This document shows positions 7,149 to 12,966 of a DNA stretch of 30,592 nt, in pieces. Source of the stretch: an uncultured Lewinella sp. (GTDB lineage: Bacteria > Bacteroidota > Bacteroidia > Chitinophagales > Saprospiraceae); NCBI GenBank assembly GCA_938021455.1, contig CALIGP010000295.1, positions 1 to 30,592 on the forward strand, in the 5' to 3' direction. Below the pieces are notes generated by a model that worked only from the letters and a program-made list of their open reading frames with translations, made no database searches and was not told where the DNA came from. Positions within the stretch are counted from its first letter, which is position 1. Every line of letters starts with the position of its first letter. Made by a program: the position numbers and the translations under genes.

Positions 7149-9316
7149 AATCCCTCCTCACCTCCGCTCTTCCTTACGCCAACGGCCCGCTTCACCTGGG
7201 GCACCTGGCCGGCGCGTACTTACCCGCTGATATCTACGCTCGCTACCTGCGGCTAATGGGCCGGGAAGTGCTATGGGTTTGTGGATCGGATGAGCACGGC
7301 GCTGCGATTACGCTGCGTGCTAAGAAGGAGGGCATCGACCCGCGGGAGATTATCGATAAGTACCACGCTCTGAATAAAGGGAGCTTTGAATCACTAGGCA
7401 TCAGCTTTGATTATTATCACCGGACAAGTGAGCCGCTGCACCACGAAACGAGTCAGGAGTTCTTCCTGAAGCTCCTGAAGCGAGGGGATCAGTTTGAGAT
7501 TAAGACTACCGAGCAGTACTACGATCCGGAGGCCAATCAGTTTCTGGCCGACCGTTACATCAAGGGGACTTGCCCCAATTGTAGCTTTGAAAATGCCTTT
7601 GGTGATCAGTGCGAAAACTGCGGCAAAGACCTTTCGCCGACAGAACTCATTAATCCCGTTTCTACCATCAGCGGCGCTAAGCCCGAGTTGCGCGAAACGA
7701 AACATTGGTTCTTTCGCCTTGACGAACACGAAGCCTGGCTGAAAGACTGGATTAAAACCGGAAAAGTCGATGGTGTGCAGCTGCATGATCCGAAAGACTG
7801 GAAAAAACACGTGGTGGGGCAGTGTATGAGTTGGCTTGATGGCGGGCTGATGCCCCGATCCATCACCCGTGATCTTGACTGGGGTATCCAAGTGCCCGAT
7901 GCGCCGGGCAAAGTGCTGTACGTCTGGTTTGACGCTCCGATTGGCTACATTTCCAGTACGAAACAGTGGGCCGCTGAAAACGGCGGTAACTGGGAAGACT
8001 GGTGGAAAGGCGACGACAGCGAGCTGGTGCACTTTATTGGCAAAGACAACATCGTTTTCCACTGTATCGTCTTCCCGGCCATGTTGAAGGCGCACGGCGA
8101 GTATAACCTGCCGGTTAACGTACCGGCTAATCAGTTTCTCAATTTTGAAGGAGACAAGTTCTCCAAGTCGAGAGGGTGGGGTATTGAACTGCAGGAATAC
8201 GTGGAGGAGTTTAAAGACTTCCCCAACAGCGAAGACGCCATCCGCTGGGCTCTGTTGCGTAACCTGCCCGAGCAGCAAGATGCGGACTTTACCTGGGACG
8301 GATTTACCGAATACCACGATAAGGACCTGGCGGATAAGCTCGGCAACTTCATCAACCGTGTGACGGTGCTTACGCACAAGTACTTCGGTGGCCGGGTGCC
8401 CGCCCCTCAGGGGCGGGTTGCTCCCCTCTCCTCCGGAGAGGGGTCGGGGGAGAGGTTTTTGGCGCATGCGCAAGTGCAAAGTGAGGTGACGGAAGCCGTG
8501 TACAAGATCGGGAAGGACATCGAAGCCTTCCGCTTCAAAGATGCTGCTACCACCTTCGTGGAACTGGCTTCCTTCGGGAATACCTATCTGCAGGATGCTG
8601 CACCCTGGAGTCTCTTTAAGGCCAATCCCGAAGACCCCGCCATCGCCGAAACGATGTACCACTGCGCTCAAATCGCTGCTGCCCTGGCGCTTACCTGTAC
8701 ACCCTTCATTCCCTTCTCGGCCAACCGCCTGCGGGCCGTTCTCAACCAGAGCCCCGCCACCAACGGCGACTGGCAGCTTGCGCTGGACACACTGGCCGCA
8801 GGCCATCCTCTCTTGTCGCCTGAGCACGAGTTGGGCGAAGCAGGGGTTCTGTTTCCGAAAATCATCGACCGCAAAGACGATAGCCGCAACGCCATCATCC
8901 AAAAGCAACGGGATAAAATGGCCGCGGTGCTAGCCGCTAAATCCGAAGCTGAAACTACTTCGGAAAAAGAAGCCCGCGATCCCTTTAAACCGGAAATGAC
9001 CTTTGACGATTTCCTGAAAATGGACCTCCGCACTGCGACGATCCTAACTGCTGAGGCCGTCAAAAAATCTAGCAAGCTTCTTCACCTGACCATCGATCTG
9101 GGCAGCGAGCAACGCTCTGTCGTCTCCGGTATCGCGAAGCACTTTGCGCCGGAAGAGGTGGTCGGGAAGCAGGTCGTCTGCGTCACCAACCTGGCACCCC
9201 GCAAGATGGCAGGTGTCTTGAGCGAAGCCATGATTCTGATGGCAGAAGACGGTGCGGGTAAGTTGGTATTTGTGAGCCCGCCGGATGGGTTTGGGGACGG
9301 TTGGGGGGTGCGGTAA
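7145..9316 (+). CDS. metG: Methionyl-tRNA synthetase with C-terminal tRNA-binding domain
   Basis: Charges tRNA-Met with methionine using ATP in the cytoplasm. Class I signatures are clear: HLGH at residues 17-20 in the Rossmann fold, a KFSKS loop near 338-342, and a zinc-type knuckle with CPNC...CENC near 143-160. The anticodon-binding helical domain follows, and the last 105 residues are the EMAP/Trbp111-like OB domain (FDDFLKMDLRTATI, LAPRKMAGVLSEAM) that dimerises long MetRS. The length of 723 residues fits this long form. About 22 residues near 416-438 (VPAPQGRV, APLSSGEGSGERF) are encoded by a palindromic repeat inserted in frame between the catalytic and helical domains, at the family's VPxx loop. 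ATG at 7145 fits the usual N-terminus; there is no Shine-Dalgarno, and a repeat hairpin lies immediately upstream. Confidence 0.97.
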   Translation: MKSLLTSALPYANGPLHLGHLAGAYLPADIYARYLRLMGREVLWVCGSDEHGAAITLRAKKEGIDPREIIDKYHALNKGSFESLGISFDYYHRTSEPLHHETSQEFFLKLLKRGDQFEIKTTEQYYDPEANQFLADRYIKGTCPNCSFENAFGDQCENCGKDLSPTELINPVSTISGAKPELRETKHWFFRLDEHEAWLKDWIKTGKVDGVQLHDPKDWKKHVVGQCMSWLDGGLMPRSITRDLDWGIQVPDAPGKVLYVWFDAPIGYISSTKQWAAENGGNWEDWWKGDDSELVHFIGKDNIVFHCIVFPAMLKAHGEYNLPVNVPANQFLNFEGDKFSKSRGWGIELQEYVEEFKDFPNSEDAIRWALLRNLPEQQDADFTWDGFTEYHDKDLADKLGNFINRVTVLTHKYFGGRVPAPQGRVAPLSSGEGSGERFLAHAQVQSEVTEAVYKIGKDIEAFRFKDAATTFVELASFGNTYLQDAAPWSLFKANPEDPAIAETMYHCAQIAAALALTCTPFIPFSANRLRAVLNQSPATNGDWQLALDTLAAGHPLLSPEHELGEAGVLFPKIIDRKDDSRNAIIQKQRDKMAAVLAAKSEAETTSEKEARDPFKPEMTFDDFLKMDLRTATILTAEAVKKSSKLLHLTIDLGSEQRSVVSGIAKHFAPEEVVGKQVVCVTNLAPRKMAGVLSEAMILMAEDGAGKLVFVSPPDGFGDGWGVR
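8396..8457 (+). repeat. REP-like double palindrome inserted in frame in metG
   Basis: Two adjacent GC-rich perfect hairpins: CCCGCCCC against GGGGCGGG (8399-8417, loop TCA) and CCCCTCTCC against GGAGAGGGG (8423-8443, loop of three), followed by a purine-rich GTCGGGGGAGAGG tail. From memory, closely similar CTCTCC...GGAGAG palindromes occur as dispersed repeats in many Bacteroidota genomes. Here the element keeps the metG frame open and adds a Ser/Gly-rich loop to the enzyme. Confidence 0.75.
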
Positions 9317-9429
9317 GAAACAGTAGCTTATTCATGGCTAAAAGGGATTGTTGAGGTAAGTAAAATTAGGCGAGGCCATGAGGGCGAGATTGGAAAAAAG
9401 CGTCGAATTTGTCTTGCTTGTACGACTAT

Positions 9430-9822
9430 TTACTCTTCGATACGCAGCGTCCGATGGAAATCCATCATTTCTTTATGCGAATGTCGCACGAGCTTACGGA
9501 AGTTGTTGATGAAATGAGATTGATCATAATAGCCGTGATCGAGCACGGTGTGTAATAGGGTTTTGTCTTTAAAGATCAGGCTTTTCCAAGTCGCCCGAAG
9601 TCGCTGGATATCGGCGAACTGTTTCATCGTTAGCCCGGTCACCTTGCGGAAGGTCTTCTGAATGGCCCGAACGGAAAGCGGGAGTTCTCCCACAATTTCA
9701 GAGACCTTATGGTTTGCTGATAACTGAATACAGATGAAGCGGACCATGTCATTGCTGACGAGCCAGTAGTTCTCGAAGAGGCCTTCCAGCTCTGCACATG
9801 GTTTGAATTCCTGATAGCGCAT
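9430..9822 (-). CDS. Shortened AraC-family regulator (internal deletion)
   Basis: A 130-residue DNA-binding protein. Residues 35-125 are a complete AraC/XylS double helix-turn-helix: VSEIVGELPLSVRAIQKTFRKVTGLTMKQF for the first, then LLHTVLDHGYYDQSHFINNFRKLVRHS for the second. Residues 1-25 (MRYQEFKPCAELEGLFENYW) look like the very start of the DUF6597/cupin-like sensor domain that normally takes up about 150 residues in front of this HTH. The middle of the sensor domain is missing and the two ends are joined in frame, so the protein is about half the usual 260-280 residues. It may be a constitutive binder or a decaying gene. A CAAAGTTA at 9840-9847 (TAACTTTG on the reverse strand) is a candidate -7 box. 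Divergent from the PAP2 gene by 68 bases. Confidence 0.8.
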   Translation of the reverse strand: MRYQEFKPCAELEGLFENYWLVSNDMVRFICIQLSANHKVSEIVGELPLSVRAIQKTFRKVTGLTMKQFADIQRLRATWKSLIFKDKTLLHTVLDHGYYDQSHFINNFRKLVRHSHKEMMDFHRTLRIEE

Positions 9823-9839
9823 GGTAGGTAACTTTTTGT

Positions 9840-9847
9840 CAAAGTTA
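9840..9847 (-). promoter_or_regulatory. Candidate -7 box for the AraC gene
   Basis: The reverse strand reads TAACTTTG, matching TAnnTTTG, about 18 bases upstream of the ATG at 9822. A TTG at about the -33 distance is imperfect in spacing (about 17 rather than 19 bases). Confidence 0.4.
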
Positions 9848-9890
9848 GGTAGGAGCTAAACAATCAATACGGTCGTTCCGCTAGAAGAAT

Positions 9891-10556
9891 ATGCCCTATC
9901 AACTTAAACCTGTTCGTGAAATAAGCTTCTTAGCCGTTGGTCTTGGGGTGTTGGCGCTTGCTGTTTACATAGACCGGAAGGACACGGAGCCAATTCGGGT
10001 GGGGAATCTCCGTAATCCGCATGCGGGTTCGCGTAACCCGCTTGATACCCTGGCCTTTCGGGAGCCCGACCCGGCTGCAGCAGCACTGGCGGACGCTGGG
10101 CTTTACGGTGGCCCAGCCTTGCCCCTTTTACTTTCTTTGCACCCGCGTACGCGCCGCCAATACCCCACTTTGCTGCTGATCTGGCTGGAAACGATGTTGC
10201 TTAATTTTGCCATTACGAGTCTGCTCAAAAACGCAGTTAGCCGCCCTCGTCCCTACGTGCTTAATCCTGATTTTGACGATAGGCGTGAGCTAAGTCGCAA
10301 TGACCGAGCCGCTTTCCTTTCCGGCCATACTTCTAACACCGCTGCGGGTTCTGTGCTCTTTGCGCAGCTGGTGACCACTTACACTGATAACAAGTTGGTG
10401 TCTACCGCCGCTTACCTGTGTAGTGGCCTGCTGCCCGGTTTCACGGCCTACCTGCGCGTAAAGGCCGCCAAGCACTGGCCAACGGATGCATTGGCCGGAT
10501 TAATACTGGGCGGGACGGTCGGCTGGTTGGTGCCCCGTCTGCATCGGACAAAGTAG
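9891..10556 (+). CDS. PAP2-family membrane phosphatase
   Basis: A 221-residue integral membrane phosphatase of the type 2 phosphatidic acid phosphatase (PAP2) superfamily. All three catalytic signatures are present: KNAVSRPRP (KX6RP), a FLSGHTS box with Leu in place of the usual Pro before SGH, and RVKAAKHWPTD (RX5HX3D). Hydrophobic segments occur at about 11-25, 98-112, 150-162, 172-187 and 200-212. Substrates of the family include phosphatidate, undecaprenyl pyrophosphate and other lipid phosphates; the sequence does not decide which. It has its own start ATG at 9891 and faces the AraC gene, which could control it, but no operator is obvious in the 68-bp gap. Confidence 0.9.
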   Translation: MPYQLKPVREISFLAVGLGVLALAVYIDRKDTEPIRVGNLRNPHAGSRNPLDTLAFREPDPAAAALADAGLYGGPALPLLLSLHPRTRRQYPTLLLIWLETMLLNFAITSLLKNAVSRPRPYVLNPDFDDRRELSRNDRAAFLSGHTSNTAAGSVLFAQLVTTYTDNKLVSTAAYLCSGLLPGFTAYLRVKAAKHWPTDALAGLILGGTVGWLVPRLHRTK

Positions 10557-10618
10557 TTTGTTCACCTCTGCTGCAACTAATCCTTCCCTCCAGGCCATTT
10601 ATCTCCCGCAGCCAATGG

Positions 10619-10709
10619 GCTGCCGATCTTCACGATAGTGAGAGCACGGGTTACTTCTCCTGGTTGAATGTCCCTCATGGGGGCATAGGTTCAATTCCTA
10701 CTGCGCTTC
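10619..10709 (+). pseudogene. Degenerate tRNA-like unit
   Basis: Two pieces of tRNA ancestry are visible. A T-arm is present at 685-701 of this kilobase (ATAGG, loop TTCAATT, CCTAC; the outer pair is A-C). Upstream, GCTGCCG-AT-CTTC...GAGC (10619-10645) aligns with the D-half of the intact 5' half at 10895 (GCTGCGG-TA-GCTC...GAGC). Between them lies a stem TGTCC/GGGCA with the seven-base loop CTCATGG, which would present a CAT anticodon; alternatively this stem is a long variable arm. No single register gives a complete cloverleaf: the acceptor candidates have one or two mismatches and the variable loop is absent in the CAT model. I call it a tRNA relic. Confidence 0.4.
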
Positions 10710-10715
10710 GGCGCA
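10702..10715 (+). other. Hairpin TGCGC-TTCG-GCGCA
   Basis: A perfect five-pair stem closed by a C(UUCG)G tetraloop, one of the most stable RNA loops, directly after the T-arm of the degenerate tRNA-like unit. It may be a processing or stability element; the following bases are only moderately T-rich, so I do not call it a terminator. Confidence 0.6.
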
Positions 10716-10742
10716 CCCCGTCTCGTTTTCTTCGTGATTTAT

Positions 10743-10816
10743 GCTCCTGTCGTCTAAACGGTTCAGGATCTCCGGCTTTCTACCGGAGGATGCCGGTTCG
10801 AATCCGGTCGGGAGTA
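10743..10816 (+). tRNA. tRNA-Glu-like gene, anticodon TTC
   Basis: Folds as a complete cloverleaf: acceptor GCTCCTG with CGGGAGT (10809-10815; seven pairs including G-U at pair 1 and U-G at pair 6), D-arm beginning GTCT with loop containing GG and ending AGGA as in ordinary tRNA-Glu, anticodon stem TCCGG/CCGGA (six pairs if extended) with loop CTTTCTA giving TTC at 10778-10780, a four-base variable loop, and T-arm GCCGG-TTCGAAT-CCGGT. The discriminator is A and CCA is not encoded. Odd points: base 37 is U instead of a purine, and the acceptor stem carries two wobble pairs. It may be a functional minor tRNA or an early pseudogene. Confidence 0.7.
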
Positions 10817-10817
10817 C

Positions 10818-10853
10818 TTTGTGGTAGTGAGTGTTGGCGTTACTTCGACACTT
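10818..10853 (+). pseudogene. Decayed tRNA 5' half in front of the 3' half
   Basis: TTTGTGG-TA-GTGA...TTAC resembles an acceptor strand and D-arm: six of seven acceptor positions can pair with CTGCGGC at 10883-10889, mostly as wobbles, and GTGA/TTAC form a four-pair D-stem with a GG-containing loop. The following anticodon 5' strand (TCGAC) cannot pair with CCGGA. Relative to the intact 5' half at 10895, it reads as a decayed tandem copy. Confidence 0.4.
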
Positions 10854-10931
10854 AATCCGGAAGTAGAAGGTTCGATTCCTTCCTGCGGCATTGTGCTGCG
10901 GTAGCTCAATGGTGAGAGCGCCGGACTTCAA
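10854..10931 (+). tRNA. Permuted tRNA candidate: 3' half upstream of 5' half
   Basis: The 3' half (10854-10890) has anticodon 3' strand TCCGG, a five-base variable loop, T-arm GAAGG-TTCGATT-CCTTC, acceptor strand CTGCGGC and discriminator A. After a four-base linker the 5' half (10895-10931) has acceptor strand GCTGCGG, TA, D-arm GCTC-AATGGTGA-GAGC, G26 and anticodon 5' strand CCGGA. Joined 5'-to-3' they give seven acceptor pairs (two wobble), five Watson-Crick anticodon-stem pairs and standard dimensions throughout. The anticodon depends on the join: CTTC plus TAA gives TCT (Arg), CTT plus TTAA gives TTT (Lys), CTTCA plus AA gives TCA. Flanks also pair: GGCGT (10836-10840) with ACGCC (10936-10940) and GAG with CTC. 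The alternative is a tandem duplication whose outer halves decayed. Confidence 0.6.
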
Positions 10932-10950
10932 AAGCACGCCGCTCGTTTTT
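10916..10950 (+). terminator. Possible terminator of the tRNA cluster
   Basis: GAGCG (10916-10920) can pair with CGCTC (10940-10944), followed by GTTTTT. The stem overlaps the D-arm and anticodon strand of the tRNA 5' half, so tRNA folding and termination would compete. Only five pairs with a long loop, hence moderate confidence. Confidence 0.4.
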
Positions 10951-10999
10951 CTCCACAATACTATGGCCCTCATCCGATGATTTCGGGTGGGGGCTTTGT

Positions 11000-11689
11000 T
11001 TATCGGGCCAGCCGGAAGCCCGCTAATAATTCTAATCGAAGCATCTGATAAGACCTCGGGTATTGGAGCCCCCGCTTACTGGTTAGGTGGAACAGAAATT
11101 GCCCCCGTAGCCCATAGCTATATCGTCCGGATTCTTTGAGTAGCCCAAGAAAAGGGCCGAGAACCAGGTTGCCGCCTTCGCTGAATTCCAGCGAAAATGT
11201 GTTGTTGCCAGAACTTGACATTCTGAGGTTGTCCCGCTTTTCGTTAAAAACGAAAAAGCTGTGAACGCCAATTCCTGCTTCTGCTCTTATGCCGGAGTTA
11301 GCTGCTTGGGAAAGAGGAATGCTTGCGCCTCCTTGGATGCTACCACCGATGGCAGTTAGGCCAAACTTACGCACCAAGGTCAAACCACCAACTTCTGGCT
11401 CCGTTATTTTTTGCGTTAGTCGGGCACCAGATATCTGGACGGTTAAAATGGGGTAAGTGCCTTCTTTATTTCCCTTAGCAAGGTCGGGTTGTAGCCCAAT
11501 TCCTAATGACGGGCCACCAATGCCCTCATGGTCGTAGGTTCCATAACGGAGGCTGTTGGGGTAGGGCTCTCCATAATTAAGAGAGTTGAACCCAAGGCTT
11601 ACTATCAGCGATGGGCCGGTACTTTGGGCGCGGACGCAGGTGCAGAGAAAAAGACCAAGGAGCAAAGGGAGTAAAAATAAATTTTTCAA
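11000..11689 (-). CDS. Small outer-membrane beta-barrel protein, unrecognised
   Basis: A 229-residue exported protein. The signal peptide runs to about residue 22 (KNLFLLPLLLGLFLCTCVRAQ). The body alternates short beta strands and Gly-rich turns (LIVSLGFNSLNYG, GIGGPSLGIGL, FGLTAIGGSIQGGASIPL, YSYGLRGQFLFHL) and ends in LLAGFRLAR, the style of an eight- to ten-stranded outer-membrane barrel of Bacteroidota. I cannot place it in a named family. The residues CTCVRAQ at the end of the signal peptide are encoded by a 19-bp arm (11626-11644) of the dispersed inverted repeat found elsewhere in this window, so the signal-peptide end may have been rebuilt from a repeat. Confidence 0.8.
   Translation of the reverse strand: MKNLFLLPLLLGLFLCTCVRAQSTGPSLIVSLGFNSLNYGEPYPNSLRYGTYDHEGIGGPSLGIGLQPDLAKGNKEGTYPILTVQISGARLTQKITEPEVGGLTLVRKFGLTAIGGSIQGGASIPLSQAANSGIRAEAGIGVHSFFVFNEKRDNLRMSSSGNNTFSLEFSEGGNLVLGPFLGLLKESGRYSYGLRGQFLFHLTSKRGLQYPRSYQMLRLELLAGFRLAR
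11626..11644 (+). repeat. Left arm of the dispersed inverted repeat, inside a signal-peptide codon run
   Basis: GGGCGCGGACGCAGGTGCA matches the left arm of the complete copy at 16164 in 18 of 19 positions. Read on the reverse strand it encodes the end of the signal peptide of the gene at 11000-11689. No right arm is nearby. Confidence 0.7.
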
Positions 11690-11759
11690 GTATAAGGTTT
11701 TGCAGCGCTGAGGAAAATCTCATAGCCCCACTAAAGTAAATATTATTTGAATATTGACT

Positions 11760-12233
11760 TTAGGCATACCCCACCGCCAACCACACCGCCACGCAGGCTG
11801 GTTTCTCCTGCCCTTCGATTTCGAAGACGATGCTGACCTTATACTTTAGGCCGGGCGACTTTTCTTCCACTTCCAATAACGTGAGCCGGCCGCGCACCCG
11901 ACTGTTGACCGGCGTAGGGCTGGTGAACCTAAGGCGATCGAGCCCATAGTTAAGGCCCATGCTGACGTCTTGAATCTCTAGCGTTTCATAAGCGAACTTA
12001 GAAGCGTAGGAGAGAATCATAAAGCCATGGGCTACCGTAGTCTTAAAGGGCGATTCCCGAGCTGCCCGCTCCGGGTCAACGTGAATCCATTGCTCGTCGT
12101 GCGTCAGGCGGGCGAAGGCCGTGATGTCTTCCTGGGTGATGTCTATCCAATCGCTGATGCCTACTTCCTGGCCGACGTATTTGTGGAGATCGGAAAGGGA
12201 AGGAATGGTTGTTTTGTAAGGAGTGTTTTGCAT
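11760..12233 (-). CDS. MaoC/NodN-family (R)-specific enoyl-CoA hydratase
   Basis: A 157-residue single hot-dog protein. The family signature is present near residues 33-73: FARLTHDEQWIHVDPERA with the catalytic Asp/His pair, then FKTTVAHGFMILS. The rest of the hot-dog fold (LNYGLDRLRFTSPTPVNSRVRGRLTL) follows the MaoC/NodN pattern. The family hydrates trans-2-enoyl-CoA to (R)-3-hydroxyacyl-CoA; the acyl substrate cannot be told here. The length is normal for the short NodN-like branch. It is divergent from hsp20 with a 224-bp gap that contains the paired operator-like palindromes. No partner fatty-acid genes are adjacent. Confidence 0.92.
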   Translation of the reverse strand: MQNTPYKTTIPSLSDLHKYVGQEVGISDWIDITQEDITAFARLTHDEQWIHVDPERAARESPFKTTVAHGFMILSYASKFAYETLEIQDVSMGLNYGLDRLRFTSPTPVNSRVRGRLTLLEVEEKSPGLKYKVSIVFEIEGQEKPACVAVWLAVGYA

Positions 12234-12336
12234 GACTAGCGGTTTTGCAAGAGGTAAGGTAGCTTTCTTCTACGTCTGTAGTTAGGGTGATTCTTCTGAT
12301 TTTCCTGCCGAGAGGAGGCAAAAAGTAAGGCGCGGG

Positions 12337-12379
12337 TGACAAAATGTCGCTCGTTTTGCAGGTTTGCAGACAAAATGTC
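12337..12379. promoter_or_regulatory. Paired palindromic operators upstream of hsp20
   Basis: The 11-base palindrome GACAAAATGTC occurs twice, at 12338-12348 and 12369-12379, 31 bases apart, that is about three helical turns, on the same face of the DNA. It lies 80-120 bases upstream of the Hsp20 start. Position and symmetry suggest a dimeric stress regulator that binds twice. I cannot name the regulator from sequence alone. Confidence 0.65.
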
Positions 12380-12381
12380 AT

Positions 12382-12410
12382 TTTTTTGAACTTGGAATGT
12401 CCTTTGCCCA
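12382..12410 (+). promoter_or_regulatory. Candidate promoter of hsp20
   Basis: A TTTG at 12384-12387 just downstream of the second operator copy and a CCTTTG at 12400-12405 give a weak fit to the Bacteroidota TTTG / TAnnTTTG promoter (the TA of the -7 box is replaced by TG). The operators abut the -33 region, consistent with activation or with repression there. Confidence 0.35.
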
Positions 12411-12457
12411 TACCCCACCGTGCATCATTGCATCCCAAACCATAACTTCCATAAACG

Positions 12458-12874
12458 ATGAAACTCATCAATTATAACCGCCCTTTCCCTAACAACTTTG
12501 CCCGCTTCTTCGATGATCATCGGACGATGGCCACAGATGCCTACCGACCTGCTGTGAACATCACCGAAACGGATAAAGTCTTTGCATTGGAATTGTTGGC
12601 ACCCGGCCGTGAGAAAGATAATTTCAATATCGCCTTCAACGAAGGTGTGCTTGAAGTAACCTACACCACGCCCACCACGGAAGAGGAAAGTAAGCCTCGA
12701 TTCCGCCTCAAGGAATTCCGACTTGCGGACTTCACCCGCCGCTTTAAGCTTAACGCTAAAATGATCAAGGACGAGGCCATTGATGCCTCCTACAACGACG
12801 GTGTTTTACGCCTGACCTTGCCAAAGCGTGACGAAGCTTTGCCCAAGCCACCCCGCCAGATTGCGGTTGGCTAA
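12458..12874 (+). CDS. Small heat-shock protein, Hsp20/alpha-crystallin family
   Basis: A 138-residue ATP-independent holdase. Residues 28-120 form the alpha-crystallin domain: YRPAVNITETDKVFALELLAPGR, then DNFNIAFNEGVLEVTY, then FRLADFTRRFKLNAKM and the conserved ASYNDGVLRLTLPKRD. The N-terminal arm is short (MKLINYNRPFPNNFARFFDD). The C-terminal tail PPRQIAVG carries an I-x-V motif that in this family docks neighbouring subunits. ATG at 12458 is followed by typical residues. Two palindromic operator-like sites lie upstream and a strong terminator downstream, so the gene is a single stress-regulated transcription unit. Confidence 0.95.
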   Translation: MKLINYNRPFPNNFARFFDDHRTMATDAYRPAVNITETDKVFALELLAPGREKDNFNIAFNEGVLEVTYTTPTTEEESKPRFRLKEFRLADFTRRFKLNAKMIKDEAIDASYNDGVLRLTLPKRDEALPKPPRQIAVG

Positions 12875-12908
12875 GAACCATGACTTGAATTGAATAGACA
12901 TCTTTACC

Positions 12909-12937
12909 GGCCCGAAGCACCCCTTCGGGCCTTTTTT
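12909..12937 (+). terminator. Intrinsic terminator of hsp20
   Basis: GGCCCGAAG (12909-12917) pairs perfectly with CTTCGGGCC (12923-12931) around a five-base loop and is followed by six T. It lies 35 bases after the hsp20 stop and 30 bases before the stop of the convergent DUF389 gene. Confidence 0.92.
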
Positions 12938-12966
12938 GTGCCAGGTTTTGGGGTAAGTACCGTTGC

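Larger units (their letters stand above)
10557..10999. other. tRNA-derived intergenic cluster
   Basis: 443 bases without a protein gene. They contain, on the plus strand, a degenerate tRNA-like unit (about 10619-10709), a hairpin with a UUCG loop (10702-10715), a tRNA-Glu-like gene (10743-10816), a 3' tRNA half followed by a 5' tRNA half (10854-10931), and a T-run (10946-10950). A hairpin GCAGCC/GGCTGC lies at 10608-10622. The remainder to 10999 shows nothing further. Confidence 0.7.

Noticed and set aside
7394..8908. 504-codon open frame on the reverse strand
   Set aside because: Lies wholly inside metG in antisense; no start context and no protein-like domains.
10818..10944. Two-piece (permuted) tmRNA
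   Set aside because: Permuted order first suggested tmRNA, but the 5' half has a full D-arm and a normal anticodon stem, and there is no tag reading frame or G-U pair at position 3 typical of tRNA-Ala-like ends.
10836..10944. Archaeal-type bulge-helix-bulge at the permuted tRNA ends
   Set aside because: The flanks pair (GGCGT/ACGCC) but no four-pair helix with two three-base bulges could be found next to the anticodon stem.
10698..10973. Open frame on the reverse strand across the tRNA cluster
   Set aside because: Its translation contains the PTGFEPA-type string that arises when the antisense of tRNA T-arms is translated, a well-known false protein. It is not a gene.
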